A program made the translations under genes and the position numbers. From the NCBI RefSeq assembly GCF_014650915.1, contig NZ_BMVW01000021.1, positions 49,161-113,160 on the forward strand: 64,000 bases of DNA. Direction: 5' to 3'. The stretch comes from Streptomyces poonensis. Lineage in GTDB: Bacteria; Actinomycetota; Actinomycetes; Streptomycetales; Streptomycetaceae. The notes below the pieces were generated by a model. The model saw nothing but the letters and a program-made list of their open reading frames with translations. It had not been told where the DNA came from and ran no database searches. Positions 1 through 7,275 of the stretch are shown here, piece by piece (the stretch's first letter is position 1; each line of letters begins with the position of its first letter).

Positions 1-1
1 G

Positions 2-913
2 GACGTGACCGTGGAGTTCCCCACCGGGGTCCTCACGGTGGTCACCGGGGTCGCCGGATCCGGCAAGAGCACCCTGGTCTCCGGCGCGTTCGTGGCGGCA
101 CACCCGGACGCCGTGGTCGTCGACCAGTCGTCGATCGGGATCTCGGCGCGGTCGACACCGGCGACGTACCTCGGCGTCATGGACACCGTACGGAAGATCT
201 TCGCGCGCGAGACCGGCGCCGACGCGGGGCTGTTCAGCTTCAACTCGGCGGGTGCCTGCGGGACATGTCAGGGGCGCGGCATCATCTACACCGACCTGGC
301 GTTCATGGACCCGGTGACGACGACCTGCGGGGACTGCGAGGGGCGGCGCTTCAAGGAGGAGGTGCTGCGGCTGACGGTGGGCGGCCGCTCCGTCGCGGAC
401 GTGCTGGACATGACGGCGGAGCAGGCACTGGACTTCTTCGCCGGCCGGGGCGACGGCCGAGACCATGAACAGGGCGTTGTCCAGAGCGTTGTCCAGGGAG
501 ACGACCGGGGCGTACGGCGCCGACTGGGGGCCCTGCGGGACGTGGGGCTGACGTATCTGACGCTGGGGCAGCCGCTGTCCACGCTCTCCGGCGGCGAGCG
601 GCAGCGCATCAAGCTGGCCACCCGTCTGCACCGCACGGGCGTGGTGTACGTCCTGGACGAGCCGACGACCGGACTGCACATGGCGGACGTCGGCACGCTG
701 CTCACCCTGCTCGACCGGCTCGTCGACGCGGGCAACACGGTCGTGGTCGTCGAGCACAACCTGGACGTCGTGGCGCACGCCGACTGGGTCGTCGACCTGG
801 GTCCGGACGGCGGCCGGGACGGCGGCAGGGTGATCTTCGAGGGGACGCCGGGGCAACTGCTGGACGCACAGGGGTCGTTCACGGCGGAGCATCTGCGCCG
901 GGTCGCCGGCTGA
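2..913 (+). CDS. UvrA-class ABC ATPase, C-terminal part (5' end outside window)
   Basis: The frame is already open at base 2, so the start lies upstream and only the C-terminal ATPase half is visible. In order it shows a Walker A loop (GVAGSGKST, about 20 residues in), two CxxC pairs resembling the UvrA zinc hook (CGTC and CGDC, near residues 83-110), the ABC signature LSGGERQRIKLA and Walker B VYVLDEPTTGLH. UvrA-class proteins bind damaged or drug-bound DNA. Streptomycetes also carry shorter UvrA-like paralogues linked to resistance against DNA-binding drugs, and the context here, with no other repair gene adjacent, fits a paralogue better than the housekeeping gene. An odd stretch with a repeated VVQ motif lies before the signature region (about residues 150-170). 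Class confidence is high; the exact role is open. Confidence 0.85.
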   Translation, partial: DVTVEFPTGVLTVVTGVAGSGKSTLVSGAFVAAHPDAVVVDQSSIGISARSTPATYLGVMDTVRKIFARETGADAGLFSFNSAGACGTCQGRGIIYTDLAFMDPVTTTCGDCEGRRFKEEVLRLTVGGRSVADVLDMTAEQALDFFAGRGDGRDHEQGVVQSVVQGDDRGVRRRLGALRDVGLTYLTLGQPLSTLSGGERQRIKLATRLHRTGVVYVLDEPTTGLHMADVGTLLTLLDRLVDAGNTVVVVEHNLDVVAHADWVVDLGPDGGRDGGRVIFEGTPGQLLDAQGSFTAEHLRRVAG

Positions 914-1111
914 ACGACCGGCGGCCCGCGGCGGCTCCCGCGGAGGTTCCTGGGTGGGTCCGTGCGCATCTGCGGGCGTTTTTGTCCCTGCGGACCCGGA
1001 CTGCATGATGGGCCGGGATACCAACGGGCTTTCGAATACAAGGACGCCCGGAGCGAACACACCGCGAACACCAGGCGTACGCCACGAGAACGCCCGAGAC
1101 GGAGATCCGCA

Positions 1112-1888
1112 GTGCCCAGCAAGAAGGCCCTCATCCGCCGCCCCAGCCCGCGTCTGAACGAGGGGCTGGTCACGCACGTCGAGCGCGGGGAGGTCGACGT
1201 CGATCTCGCGGTCGAGCAGTGGGAGGCGTACGCGGAGGCCCTGCGCGCACACGGCTGGGAGACCGTCGAGGTGGAACCCGCCGACGACTGCCCGGACTCG
1301 GTGTTCGTCGAGGACACGGTCGTGATGTTCCGCAACGTCGCCCTGATCACCCGGCCCGGCGCCGCCTCCCGCCGGGCCGAGACGGCCGGGGTCGAGGAGG
1401 CCGTGGCCGGGCTCGGCTGCTCGGTGAACTGGATCTGGGAACCGGGCACTCTGGACGGCGGCGACATCCTGAAGATCGGCGACACGGTGTACGCGGGCCG
1501 CGGCGGGCGCACCAACGCGGCCGGGATCCAGCAGCTGAGGGCGGCCTTCGAGCCGCTCGGGGCGCGGGTCGCGGCCGTACCGGTGAGCAAGGTGCTGCAT
1601 CTGAAGTCCGCGGTGACCGCGCTGCCCGACGGCACGGTCGTCGGGCGCATCCCGCTCCTCGACGCCCCGTCACTGTTCCCGCGGTTCCTGCCCGTTCCGG
1701 AGGCGTCCGGGGCGCATGTGGTGCTGCTCGGCGGCGGCAAGCTGCTGATGGCCGCCAGCGCGCCCAGGACCGCCGAGCTGTTCGCGGACCTCGGGTACGA
1801 GCCCGTGGTGGTGGACATCAGCGAGTTCGAGAAGCTCGAGGGCTGCGTGACGTGTCTGTCGGTGCGGCTGCGGGAGCTGCACGCCTGA
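1112..1888 (+). CDS. ddaH: Dimethylarginine dimethylaminohydrolase (dimethylargininase)
   Basis: Hydrolyses N-omega-methylated arginines to citrulline and methylamines in the cytoplasm. The 258-residue protein has the usual DDAH length and fold markers: DSVFVEDT (62-69), EPGTLDGGD (110-118), the catalytic His in HLKS (H163) and the catalytic Cys near the C-terminus in EGCVTCLS (C248). I chose the GTG at 1112 because GGAGA lies 7 bases upstream and homologous sequence begins here; the frame stays open further upstream, but that extension is arginine-rich and looks non-coding. It stands alone, about 200 bp after the UvrA-like gene and on the same strand. A dedicated amino-acid hydrolase of the same fold (arginine deiminase-like) is the only serious alternative. 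Confidence 0.9.
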   Translation: MPSKKALIRRPSPRLNEGLVTHVERGEVDVDLAVEQWEAYAEALRAHGWETVEVEPADDCPDSVFVEDTVVMFRNVALITRPGAASRRAETAGVEEAVAGLGCSVNWIWEPGTLDGGDILKIGDTVYAGRGGRTNAAGIQQLRAAFEPLGARVAAVPVSKVLHLKSAVTALPDGTVVGRIPLLDAPSLFPRFLPVPEASGAHVVLLGGGKLLMAASAPRTAELFADLGYEPVVVDISEFEKLEGCVTCLSVRLRELHA

Positions 1889-2010
1889 TGGGGTGAACGC
1901 CCTCTCCGGACCCCACCCGTTCGGCCCCGGCGCCTTCGGGTCAGGGGCCTTTCACATGTCCGGATGAGCGTCCTGCGCATGCGGTGATCAGCGGTCTTTA
2001 CGGCATGCTT

Positions 2011-2075
2011 AACCTACGGTCTCGTAACCTACGGTGTCGTAGGCTACGGTTTCGTAGGCTACGACACCGTAGGTT
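2011..2075. promoter_or_regulatory. 15-bp tandem/inverted repeat block upstream of the desaturase
   Basis: Four 15-bp units follow each other exactly: AACCTACGGTCTCGT (2011), AACCTACGGTGTCGT (2026), AGGCTACGGTTTCGT (2041) and AGGCTACGACACCGT (2056). Within them, 17-bp perfect inverted arms lie at 2026-2042 and 2059-2075. The block ends about 50 bp before the desaturase start. Symmetry of this size upstream of a fatty-acid desaturase is typical of a TetR-type lipid-responsive repressor, but no such regulator is adjacent, so the cognate protein would act in trans. The operator role is inferred. Confidence 0.6.
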
Positions 2076-2127
2076 AGGGTCACCCGCTCGTGGCCACGCA
2101 CGTCATCCCCGTCCCCATGGAGCAACT

Positions 2128-3102
2128 GTGTCGATCGCCTCTCCCTCTCTCGGCAGCTCGTCAGACTGGACCGACGCCCGCCTGCTGTACGCACTGGAGG
2201 AAGTGGTCGAGAAGGAACTGAACCGCCATCTGAAGGTCGCCAAGGACTGGATGCCGCACGAGTACGTCCCGTGGAGCGACGCCCGGAACTTCCCCGGCCT
2301 CTTCGAGGACGGCGACCCCTGGGAGAAGGAGCAGTCCAAGGTCACCGAGATCGGCCGCATAGCGCTGGTGGTGAACCTGCTGACCGAGGACAACCTGCCC
2401 AGCTACCACCACGAGATCGCCTCGCTCTTCGGCCGTGACGGCGCGTGGGGCACCTGGGTGCACCGCTGGACGGCCGAGGAGGGCCGCCACGGCATCGTGA
2501 TGCGCGACTACCTGCTCGCCTCGCGCGCGGTGGACCCCGACAAGCTCGAGGCGTTCCGCATGGCGCACATGAGCGAGGGCTTCGAGTCGGACAACCGGCA
2601 CTCGATGCTGCACTCCGTCGCGTACGTCGCCTTCCAGGAGCTGGCCACGCGCATCTCGCACCGCAACACCGGCCACCAGTCCGGCGACCCGGTCTGCGAC
2701 CGCATGCTGGCGCGCATCGCGACCGACGAGAACCTGCACATGGTCTTCTACCGGAACCTGCTGCAGGCGGCGTTCGAGATCGCGCCCGACCTCACGATGC
2801 AGGCGGTCCGCGACGTCGTGGTGAACTTCCGCATGCCGGGCCACGGCATGCCCGGCTTCGAGCGCGCCGCCGCCCAGATGGCCATCGGCGGCGTGTACAA
2901 CCTGCGCATCCACCACGACGACGTGCTCCAGCCGGTGCTGCGCTTCCTGAAGATCATGGAGATCGACGGGCTCGGCCCGGAGGGCCTGAAGGCACAGGAG
3001 GAGCTGGGTCTCTACATGGGCGGACTGGACGCGGAGGCCCGCAAGTTCGACGAGAAGCTGGAGGCGCGGCGGGCACGGATGGCGGCGCGGGCCGGCAAGT
3101 AG
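2128..3102 (+). CDS. Acyl-[acyl-carrier-protein] desaturase (soluble di-iron)
   Basis: Introduces a double bond into an acyl chain carried on ACP (or CoA), using a carboxylate-bridged di-iron centre. Ligands are visible in the order expected for the fatty_acid_desat_2 family: E87 (TEDNLP), E118 and H121 (EEGRH), E171 (FQELAT) and E201 with H204 (DENLH). Length is 324 aa, as usual for actinobacterial DesA-type enzymes. The start is the GTG at 2128 with GGAG 5 bases upstream; the frame continues upstream through the repeat block, but that part encodes RSRNLRCRRLRFRRL-like low-complexity sequence and is rejected. The gene is monocistronic, with a strong hairpin after it. The repeats at 2011-2075 probably control it in response to membrane-lipid state. 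Confidence 0.92.
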   Translation: MSIASPSLGSSSDWTDARLLYALEEVVEKELNRHLKVAKDWMPHEYVPWSDARNFPGLFEDGDPWEKEQSKVTEIGRIALVVNLLTEDNLPSYHHEIASLFGRDGAWGTWVHRWTAEEGRHGIVMRDYLLASRAVDPDKLEAFRMAHMSEGFESDNRHSMLHSVAYVAFQELATRISHRNTGHQSGDPVCDRMLARIATDENLHMVFYRNLLQAAFEIAPDLTMQAVRDVVVNFRMPGHGMPGFERAAAQMAIGGVYNLRIHHDDVLQPVLRFLKIMEIDGLGPEGLKAQEELGLYMGGLDAEARKFDEKLEARRARMAARAGK

Positions 3103-3128
3103 CCGGCGAAGCGGCAGACATCGGGGAA

Positions 3129-3167
3129 GCCTGCCGGAGACGCCTGCCGGAGACGCCTGCCGGAGGC
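3129..3167 (+). repeat. Three tandem 13-bp repeats
   Basis: GCCTGCCGGAGAC occurs at 3129 and 3142, and a third unit (GCCTGCCGGAGGC) at 3155. They lie between the desaturase stop and its terminator hairpin and encode nothing. Confidence 0.8.
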
Positions 3168-3172
3168 TCCCG

Positions 3173-3214
3173 GGGGACGCCCGTGCCCGACGGCCCGCGG
3201 GCTCGGGCGTCCCC
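3173..3214. terminator. Hairpin terminator after the desaturase
   Basis: Eleven-base arms (GGGGACGCCCG at 3173-3183, CGGGCGTCCCC at 3204-3214) enclose a GC-rich loop. It sits between the convergent desaturase and the decayed minus-strand gene. There is no U-tract, which is common in Streptomyces. Confidence 0.6.
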
Positions 3215-3242
3215 GGCGGACTTCCGTCCTGCGCACGCGGGA

Positions 3243-3574
3243 TCACTCGCGCGCCGTCACCTCGGCCAGCGCCGCGTCGCGGACGTCGGGCACCGGGTGG
3301 CGGCGCAGTTCACCATGTACGTCGCGCCAGGGCGCGGGCCAGTCCGTACGGCCCCCGAGACGACCGGCTGTCCACTCGATGTCCCGTCCGACGGCCGCCG
3401 CCACGACCGCGAGCCCGCATTCGTACGGCCCGCGCCTCTCCAGCTCCTCCAGCACGGGCCGCAGCGGGTGGTCGAAGGGACGCGCCGGACGAGTTCGCGC
3501 ATGCGCTGCGGGTACGGCAGGGGGTCGAGGGCGTGCAGCAGACTGTCGGCCTGCTGCCGCGGGGTGCTGTGCAT
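3243..3574 (-). pseudogene. Frameshifted remnant of a conserved repeat-type hypothetical protein
   Basis: Two minus-strand frames join into one plausible protein. From the ATG at 3574 the frame reads MHSTPRQQADSLLHALDPLP and on to MRELVRR. From about 3475 the coherent sequence continues in the neighbouring frame (HPLRPVLEELERRGPYECGL, then AAVGRDIEW) and ends at 3243. Each part looks protein-like only on its own side of that point, so an indel near 3470-3480 is likely. I recall similar N-termini at the start of long HEAT-type repeat proteins in streptomycetes, which would make this also a 3' truncation. It follows the WhiB-like gene on the same strand. A short functional protein starting inside the second frame cannot be excluded. 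Confidence 0.45.
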
Positions 3575-3621
3575 GCGGGGATCGTGCCTGCTGCGGCGGG
3601 CCTCGCGTACTGACTAAGCCG

Positions 3622-3885
3622 TCAGCGTCCGATCCCCTTGTTCGGGTCGGCACGCCGGAGGCGGAGCCGCTCCTTCTCGGACAGTCCGCCCCAGACGCCG
3701 AAGCGCTCGTCGTTGGCGAGCGCGTACTCCAGACAGGCGGAGCGCATCTCGCACATGCCGCAGATGCGCTTGGCCTCCCGCACCGAGCTCCCCGGCTCGG
3801 GAAAGAAGAAGTCGGCCCCGGTCTGCGCGCACAGCGCCTGCTCCGGCCGGGCGACGGAAGGCGGGGTGAGTGTGTCGATGTACAT
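3622..3885 (-). CDS. WhiB-family iron-sulfur regulator (possibly WblH)
   Basis: An 87-aa Wbl protein: a small DNA-associated regulator with a 4Fe-4S cluster, usually acting with the principal sigma factor. The four cluster cysteines are C19, C42, C45 and C51 (ALCAQT...RICGMCEMRSACLEY), followed by the signature turn GVWGG (63-67) and a basic tail ERLRLRR. The start is the ATG at 3885 (MYIDTLTPP); an in-frame extension to 4008 is arginine/proline-rich and lacks conservation features. By remembered synteny, with the laccase a few genes away, this may correspond to S. coelicolor wblH; the sequence alone cannot decide the paralogue. The next gene downstream is decayed, so this Wbl is probably transcribed alone. 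Confidence 0.9.
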   Translation of the reverse strand: MYIDTLTPPSVARPEQALCAQTGADFFFPEPGSSVREAKRICGMCEMRSACLEYALANDERFGVWGGLSEKERLRLRRADPNKGIGR

Positions 3886-4084
3886 GGACGGGATCGTGCC
3901 GGGCGGCGAAAAACGTTCGATCAACGCCGCATCAACGGGGGCGGACTCGCACCCGCCGGCTCCGCGCCGCCCCCGTACAGCACCAGGACAAATGCCCCGA
4001 CGGGACATTGGGTAAGCGGCTGAGGTACGGCCTCGAGATCAGTGGAACCGTGGCCATCGGTGAGAACGACCGTGGAGCCGGAGC

Positions 4085-4340
4085 GTGACCCGCTCACAGC
4101 CCGGCACCCGCGAGGGCCTGGTCGCCGCCCGCGGCCGGCAAGGTCGGCGGACGGCCGACCGTGGTCGACGCGGACATCGTCCGGGCCGCCCGCGACATGC
4201 TGCCCAGCCCCGAGCACCCGATCACCTCGGTCGCCGAGTTGCTCGGCGTCAGCCCCGGCACCCTCTGCCCCCACGTCCCCGGCCTGCAGGAGCTGCGGGC
4301 CGCCCGTATCCCCGCACCACTCGACGGAGGCGCCCGGTGA
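4085..4340 (+). pseudogene. C-terminal remnant of a serine recombinase (resolvase/invertase)
   Basis: Frame 2 from 4085 reads SQPGTREGLVAARGR, and from 4140 the neighbouring frame reads KVGGRPTVVDADIVRAARDM, then SVAELLGVSPGTL, ending in a stop at 4338-4340. Joined, they recreate the C-terminal linker and helix-turn-helix of serine resolvases (TREGLAAARARGRxGGRPTVVD followed by a LGVSxxTLYxH helix). A frameshift near 4138, the CPHV in place of the usual YNH/YRH, and the missing catalytic domain mark it as a dead relic. Nothing else recognisable lies in 3886-4504. It is evidence of an old mobile-element visit beside the WhiB-like gene. Confidence 0.55.
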
Positions 4341-4504
4341 TCCCCGGACCGCACCGGACGAAGGGCGGCGCTTCTCAGCTTCCGGCCTCGGCGAGGCGTC
4401 GACCAGCCCAGCTCGCCTGCCCCCTTCGGCGCCTCAACCGTTCAGGACGACCACGAAGACGAGCGCCCATGGCTGTCCCGGGTTCCTTACCCCCGGAGCC
4501 GCGC

Positions 4505-5578
4505 TCAGGCCGAGGCGCGCCGCACCAGCGTGGTCGGCAGGACGACGCCGGACGGCGCGCCTCCCGCTCCGGGCTCCTCGGCCCCGCCGCCGCCCTGGCG
4601 GTCCAGTCCACGCAGCAGCAGGCTGGCCATCAACCGGCCCATCTCCTCCGTGTTCTGACGCACCGTCGTCAGCGGGGGGTCGGTCTGCTCCGCCACCGGC
4701 AGCATGTCGTCGAAGCCGACGAGGGCGACGTCCTCGGGAACGCGGCGCCCGAGTGTGCGCAGGGCGCGCAGCGCGCCCGAGGCGGACAGGTCGTTCGCGG
4801 CGAAGACGGCGTCCAGGTCCGGGCAGCGGTCCAGCAGCTCCCGCATGGCGCGCTCCCCGCCGGCCGGCGTGAAGTCGCCCTCGACGACCAGCCGCGGATC
4901 GGCGTCCGCCATGACGTCCCGGTATCCGTCGAGCCGGTCCACGGTCGAGGTCTGGTCGAGGGGGCCCGTGATGTGCGCGATACGGCTGCGGCCGAGGCCG
5001 AGGAGGTGCCGTACGGCGTCCCGGGCGCCACCGCGGTTGTCGCTGTCGACGTACGGCGTGGGCGCCGTGCCGCGCGCGCCCTCGCCCCAGCCGGGCCGCC
5101 CGCCGAACACCGTGGGGACGTCCGCGCCACGGATCAGCTCCGGCAGTGGGTCGTCGAGGTGCAGCGAGAACACGAGCGCGCCGTCGACGTGCCCGCCCGC
5201 GAGATAGCGTCCCACGCGCGCGTAGTCGTCCCGGCTCTCGGTGAGGAGCAGTACCAGCTGGGAGTCGTGCGCGGTCAGCTCCTTGCTGATGCCGCGCAGC
5301 TGGAGGGCGAAGAAGGGGTCGGCGAACACCCTGGTCTCGGGCTCGGCGATCACGACGGCGACGGCGTCGTGCCGTCGGGTGACCAGACTGCGGGCGGCCT
5401 GGTTCGGTACGTACCCGAGTTCCTCCACGGCCCGGCGCACCCGCTCGACGAGCGGTTCGCGCACGCCCTCACCGCCGTTGACGACCCGGGAGACGGTGGC
5501 CCGCGACACCCCGGCCCGCGCGGCCACGGCCTCCAGGGTGGGACGCGGCGCTGTCTCGGTCACTTCGTGGCTCCTCAT
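4505..5578 (-). CDS. LacI-family transcriptional repressor
   Basis: A 357-aa sugar-responsive repressor. Residues 14-60 form the LacI helix-turn-helix and hinge (TLEAVAARAGVSRATVSRVV, then LGYVPNQAARSL), and residues 70-340 the periplasmic-binding-protein-like effector domain ending with the typical DDMLPVAEQTDPPLTTVRQ segment. The start is the ATG at 5578; upstream in-frame sequence is not protein-like. No sugar transport or hydrolase gene is adjacent in the same orientation, so the target regulon must be itself or distant genes. A GAGCGCTC palindrome at 5622-5629, 44 bp before the start codon, resembles the core of LacI/CebR-type operators and would allow autoregulation. The effector sugar is unknown. 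Confidence 0.93.
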   Translation of the reverse strand: MRSHEVTETAPRPTLEAVAARAGVSRATVSRVVNGGEGVREPLVERVRRAVEELGYVPNQAARSLVTRRHDAVAVVIAEPETRVFADPFFALQLRGISKELTAHDSQLVLLLTESRDDYARVGRYLAGGHVDGALVFSLHLDDPLPELIRGADVPTVFGGRPGWGEGARGTAPTPYVDSDNRGGARDAVRHLLGLGRSRIAHITGPLDQTSTVDRLDGYRDVMADADPRLVVEGDFTPAGGERAMRELLDRCPDLDAVFAANDLSASGALRALRTLGRRVPEDVALVGFDDMLPVAEQTDPPLTTVRQNTEEMGRLMASLLLRGLDRQGGGGAEEPGAGGAPSGVVLPTTLVRRASA

Positions 5579-5621
5579 CGGCGGCTGCCGGTCAGGATAG
5601 CCATGACCGGGGCCCGCGCGA

Positions 5622-5629
5622 GAGCGCTC
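5622..5629. promoter_or_regulatory. Candidate LacI-type operator core
   Basis: The 8-bp palindrome GAGCGCTC lies 44 bp upstream of the LacI-family start. The same core occurs in a much longer palindrome before the GH16 gene (55454-55471). It is short, so chance is possible. Confidence 0.3.
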
Positions 5630-5816
5630 CCCGGGTCCGCCGTCAGGGTTCTGGCCCCAGTTCGACAACGTCTGCCGGTCCGGGACGGCGCCCTCGACAA
5701 GGCGAGAGCTCCCCGATGAGGGGAAGCCCCCTACCAGGGGTGACGGCGTCCACCCATGGCCGGACCCTCCTCGCCCGGTGCCCCTCTGTCGCGGGTGACT
5801 CTCCAGGGCCGGGAGT

Positions 5817-6017
5817 TCAGCCCTGCGGCTCCTGCGGCTTGACGTCCAGTTCGCGCAGCTGCTGGTCCTTGAGCTCGGTGCGGGCCTCCGTGCGGTGGCC
5901 ACGGGCGATGTAGTCCCGCACGACCGCCTCGATCGCGTCCTGAGGCGAACCGATTCCCGCCAGGACCATCGCCTCCACCACGAGTTCGGCGTCGAGACTG
6001 ATGTTGACCTTCGCCAC
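5817..6017 (-). CDS. Small ribbon-helix-helix (antitoxin-like) protein
   Basis: A 66-aa protein beginning AKVNISLDAELVVEAMVLAG after the initiator. The short beta strand, two amphipathic helices and charged tail match VapB/DUF2191-type ribbon-helix-helix DNA-binding proteins. The start is the GTG at 6017, with a run of six G's 3 bases upstream; an ATG at 6029 in the same frame is a less likely alternative. No toxin-like partner (PIN, RelE, MazF) flanks it, because the neighbours are the laccase and the LacI regulator, both minus-strand. I therefore read it as an orphan regulator rather than half of a toxin-antitoxin pair. Its C-terminus (RTELKDQQLRELDVKPQEPQG) is polar and probably disordered. 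Confidence 0.7.
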   Translation of the reverse strand: MAKVNISLDAELVVEAMVLAGIGSPQDAIEAVVRDYIARGHRTEARTELKDQQLRELDVKPQEPQG

Positions 6018-6078
6018 AGTGCCCCCCATCGCGTCGCATCCGCACTCTCATCACTGCGCGGCGCGGAGACCGCAGTTG

Positions 6079-7050
6079 TCAGTGTTCATGCTCATGGCCG
6101 CCCGGCTCGTACCCCGGGATCGTCCCGTCCGCCTTCTTCACCAGGAACAGCCCCACCATCCCCATGTCGGAGTGGCTCTGAACATGGCAGTGGTACATCC
6201 ACGCACCGGCTCCCACCCCCTCCCCGGCGATCACCTGGAAGCCGAACGAGTCCGCAGGCCCCGTGATCTTGTTGTCGATGACCTGACTGGGGTCGTCGGG
6301 GCCGGTCAGCAGGCCCGTGCGGTTGTCCGCCCAGCGGTGACCGTGGACGTGGAAGGTGTGGTAGTACTCGCCGTGGGTGATCACGATCCACTCGACCCGG
6401 TCGCCCACCGTGGCCTCGAAGTTCGGGCCCGAGTGCGCCGGCTTGTTGTTGATGAGCATGTCGTTGAAGACGACCGTGACGGTCTTGTCGGGCAGGATGT
6501 CGCCCGCGCGGCGGACGATCACCGGGCCGAAGAGGCCCTTGCGGAGGCCGCCCGTGCCGTGGTCGGTGCCCACCACGTGGTCGTGGTAGTGCCAGTAACC
6601 CGCGCTGCCCGCCCGCCAGGTGCCGTCCTTGCGGCGGCCGGGGGCGTGGGTGCGCCAGGTGTAGGTGCGGGTGTCACCCGACTCGAGGTGGCTTTTGTTG
6701 AGTTTCGTGCCGTCGCTGGTTATCTCGTAGTCCAGGCCGTGGACGTGCAGACTCGCCGCCACGTCCATGGTGTTCTCCACCTCGATGTGCAGGGTGTCGC
6801 CCTCGTTGAGCTCGATCAGCGGTCCGGGGACCGTCGCCTTGCCCTTCTCGAGGCCGTAGCCCATCTGCCCGTCGGGAAGCTTCTCGATGTAGAGCTTCAT
6901 GTGCCGCACCTCGCCGCCGGCGGGCGCCGTGCGCGGCGCCTCCGCGGCCTCCGCGACACTGCCGGCCTCGGATGCGAGGGACAACGATGTCGATGTCGCG
7001 ACGGCCGCCCCGCCCAGGAGCACCCGCCTGTTGAAGCCGCGTCTGTCCAT
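6079..7050 (-). CDS. Two-domain small laccase, Tat-exported multicopper oxidase
   Basis: Oxidises phenolics and similar donors and reduces O2 to water outside the cell. The 323-aa protein has a twin-arginine signal (MDRRGFNRRVLLGGAA) and the two cupredoxin domains of the SLAC type. All copper motifs are intact: LHVHG (101-105), HYHDH (154-158), HTFHVHGH (231-238) and HCHVQSHSDMGM (287-298), the last carrying the type-1 Cys and Met. The tail ends in a His-rich HEHEH. From memory the sequence is very close to S. coelicolor SLAC (SCO6712). It is transcribed divergently from a sugar dehydrogenase/cupredoxin pair across 225 bp, where I found no CsoR-like copper operator. The start is the ATG at 7050. 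Confidence 0.96.
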   Translation of the reverse strand: MDRRGFNRRVLLGGAAVATSTSLSLASEAGSVAEAAEAPRTAPAGGEVRHMKLYIEKLPDGQMGYGLEKGKATVPGPLIELNEGDTLHIEVENTMDVAASLHVHGLDYEITSDGTKLNKSHLESGDTRTYTWRTHAPGRRKDGTWRAGSAGYWHYHDHVVGTDHGTGGLRKGLFGPVIVRRAGDILPDKTVTVVFNDMLINNKPAHSGPNFEATVGDRVEWIVITHGEYYHTFHVHGHRWADNRTGLLTGPDDPSQVIDNKITGPADSFGFQVIAGEGVGAGAWMYHCHVQSHSDMGMVGLFLVKKADGTIPGYEPGGHEHEH

Positions 7051-7275
7051 GCTCGACTCCCCACTCTGACAAGTGATGTACGGAGGTACGGAGGTGACTG
7101 GGATAGGAGATGCCTGAGAAGAACCTGTGAGACGGTAGCCGCGCCTCCGTCGTTTTTCCACACTCAGGACAAAGTTCGTTGGATCGCGGTCATACCTATT
7201 GGCGAGCCGCGAAAAGAGGTCTAGCTTCTTGGCGCTGTTGCTGTGACCTGTGACCAACGAGGGGTGGAGGACCAC

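Noticed and set aside
5817..6017. Toxin-antitoxin module
   Set aside because: Only the ribbon-helix-helix protein is present; no toxin-like neighbour on either side.
7051..7275. Copper-responsive CsoR operator in the laccase promoter
   Set aside because: I looked for a GTATACCCC-type G/C-rich palindrome and did not find one.
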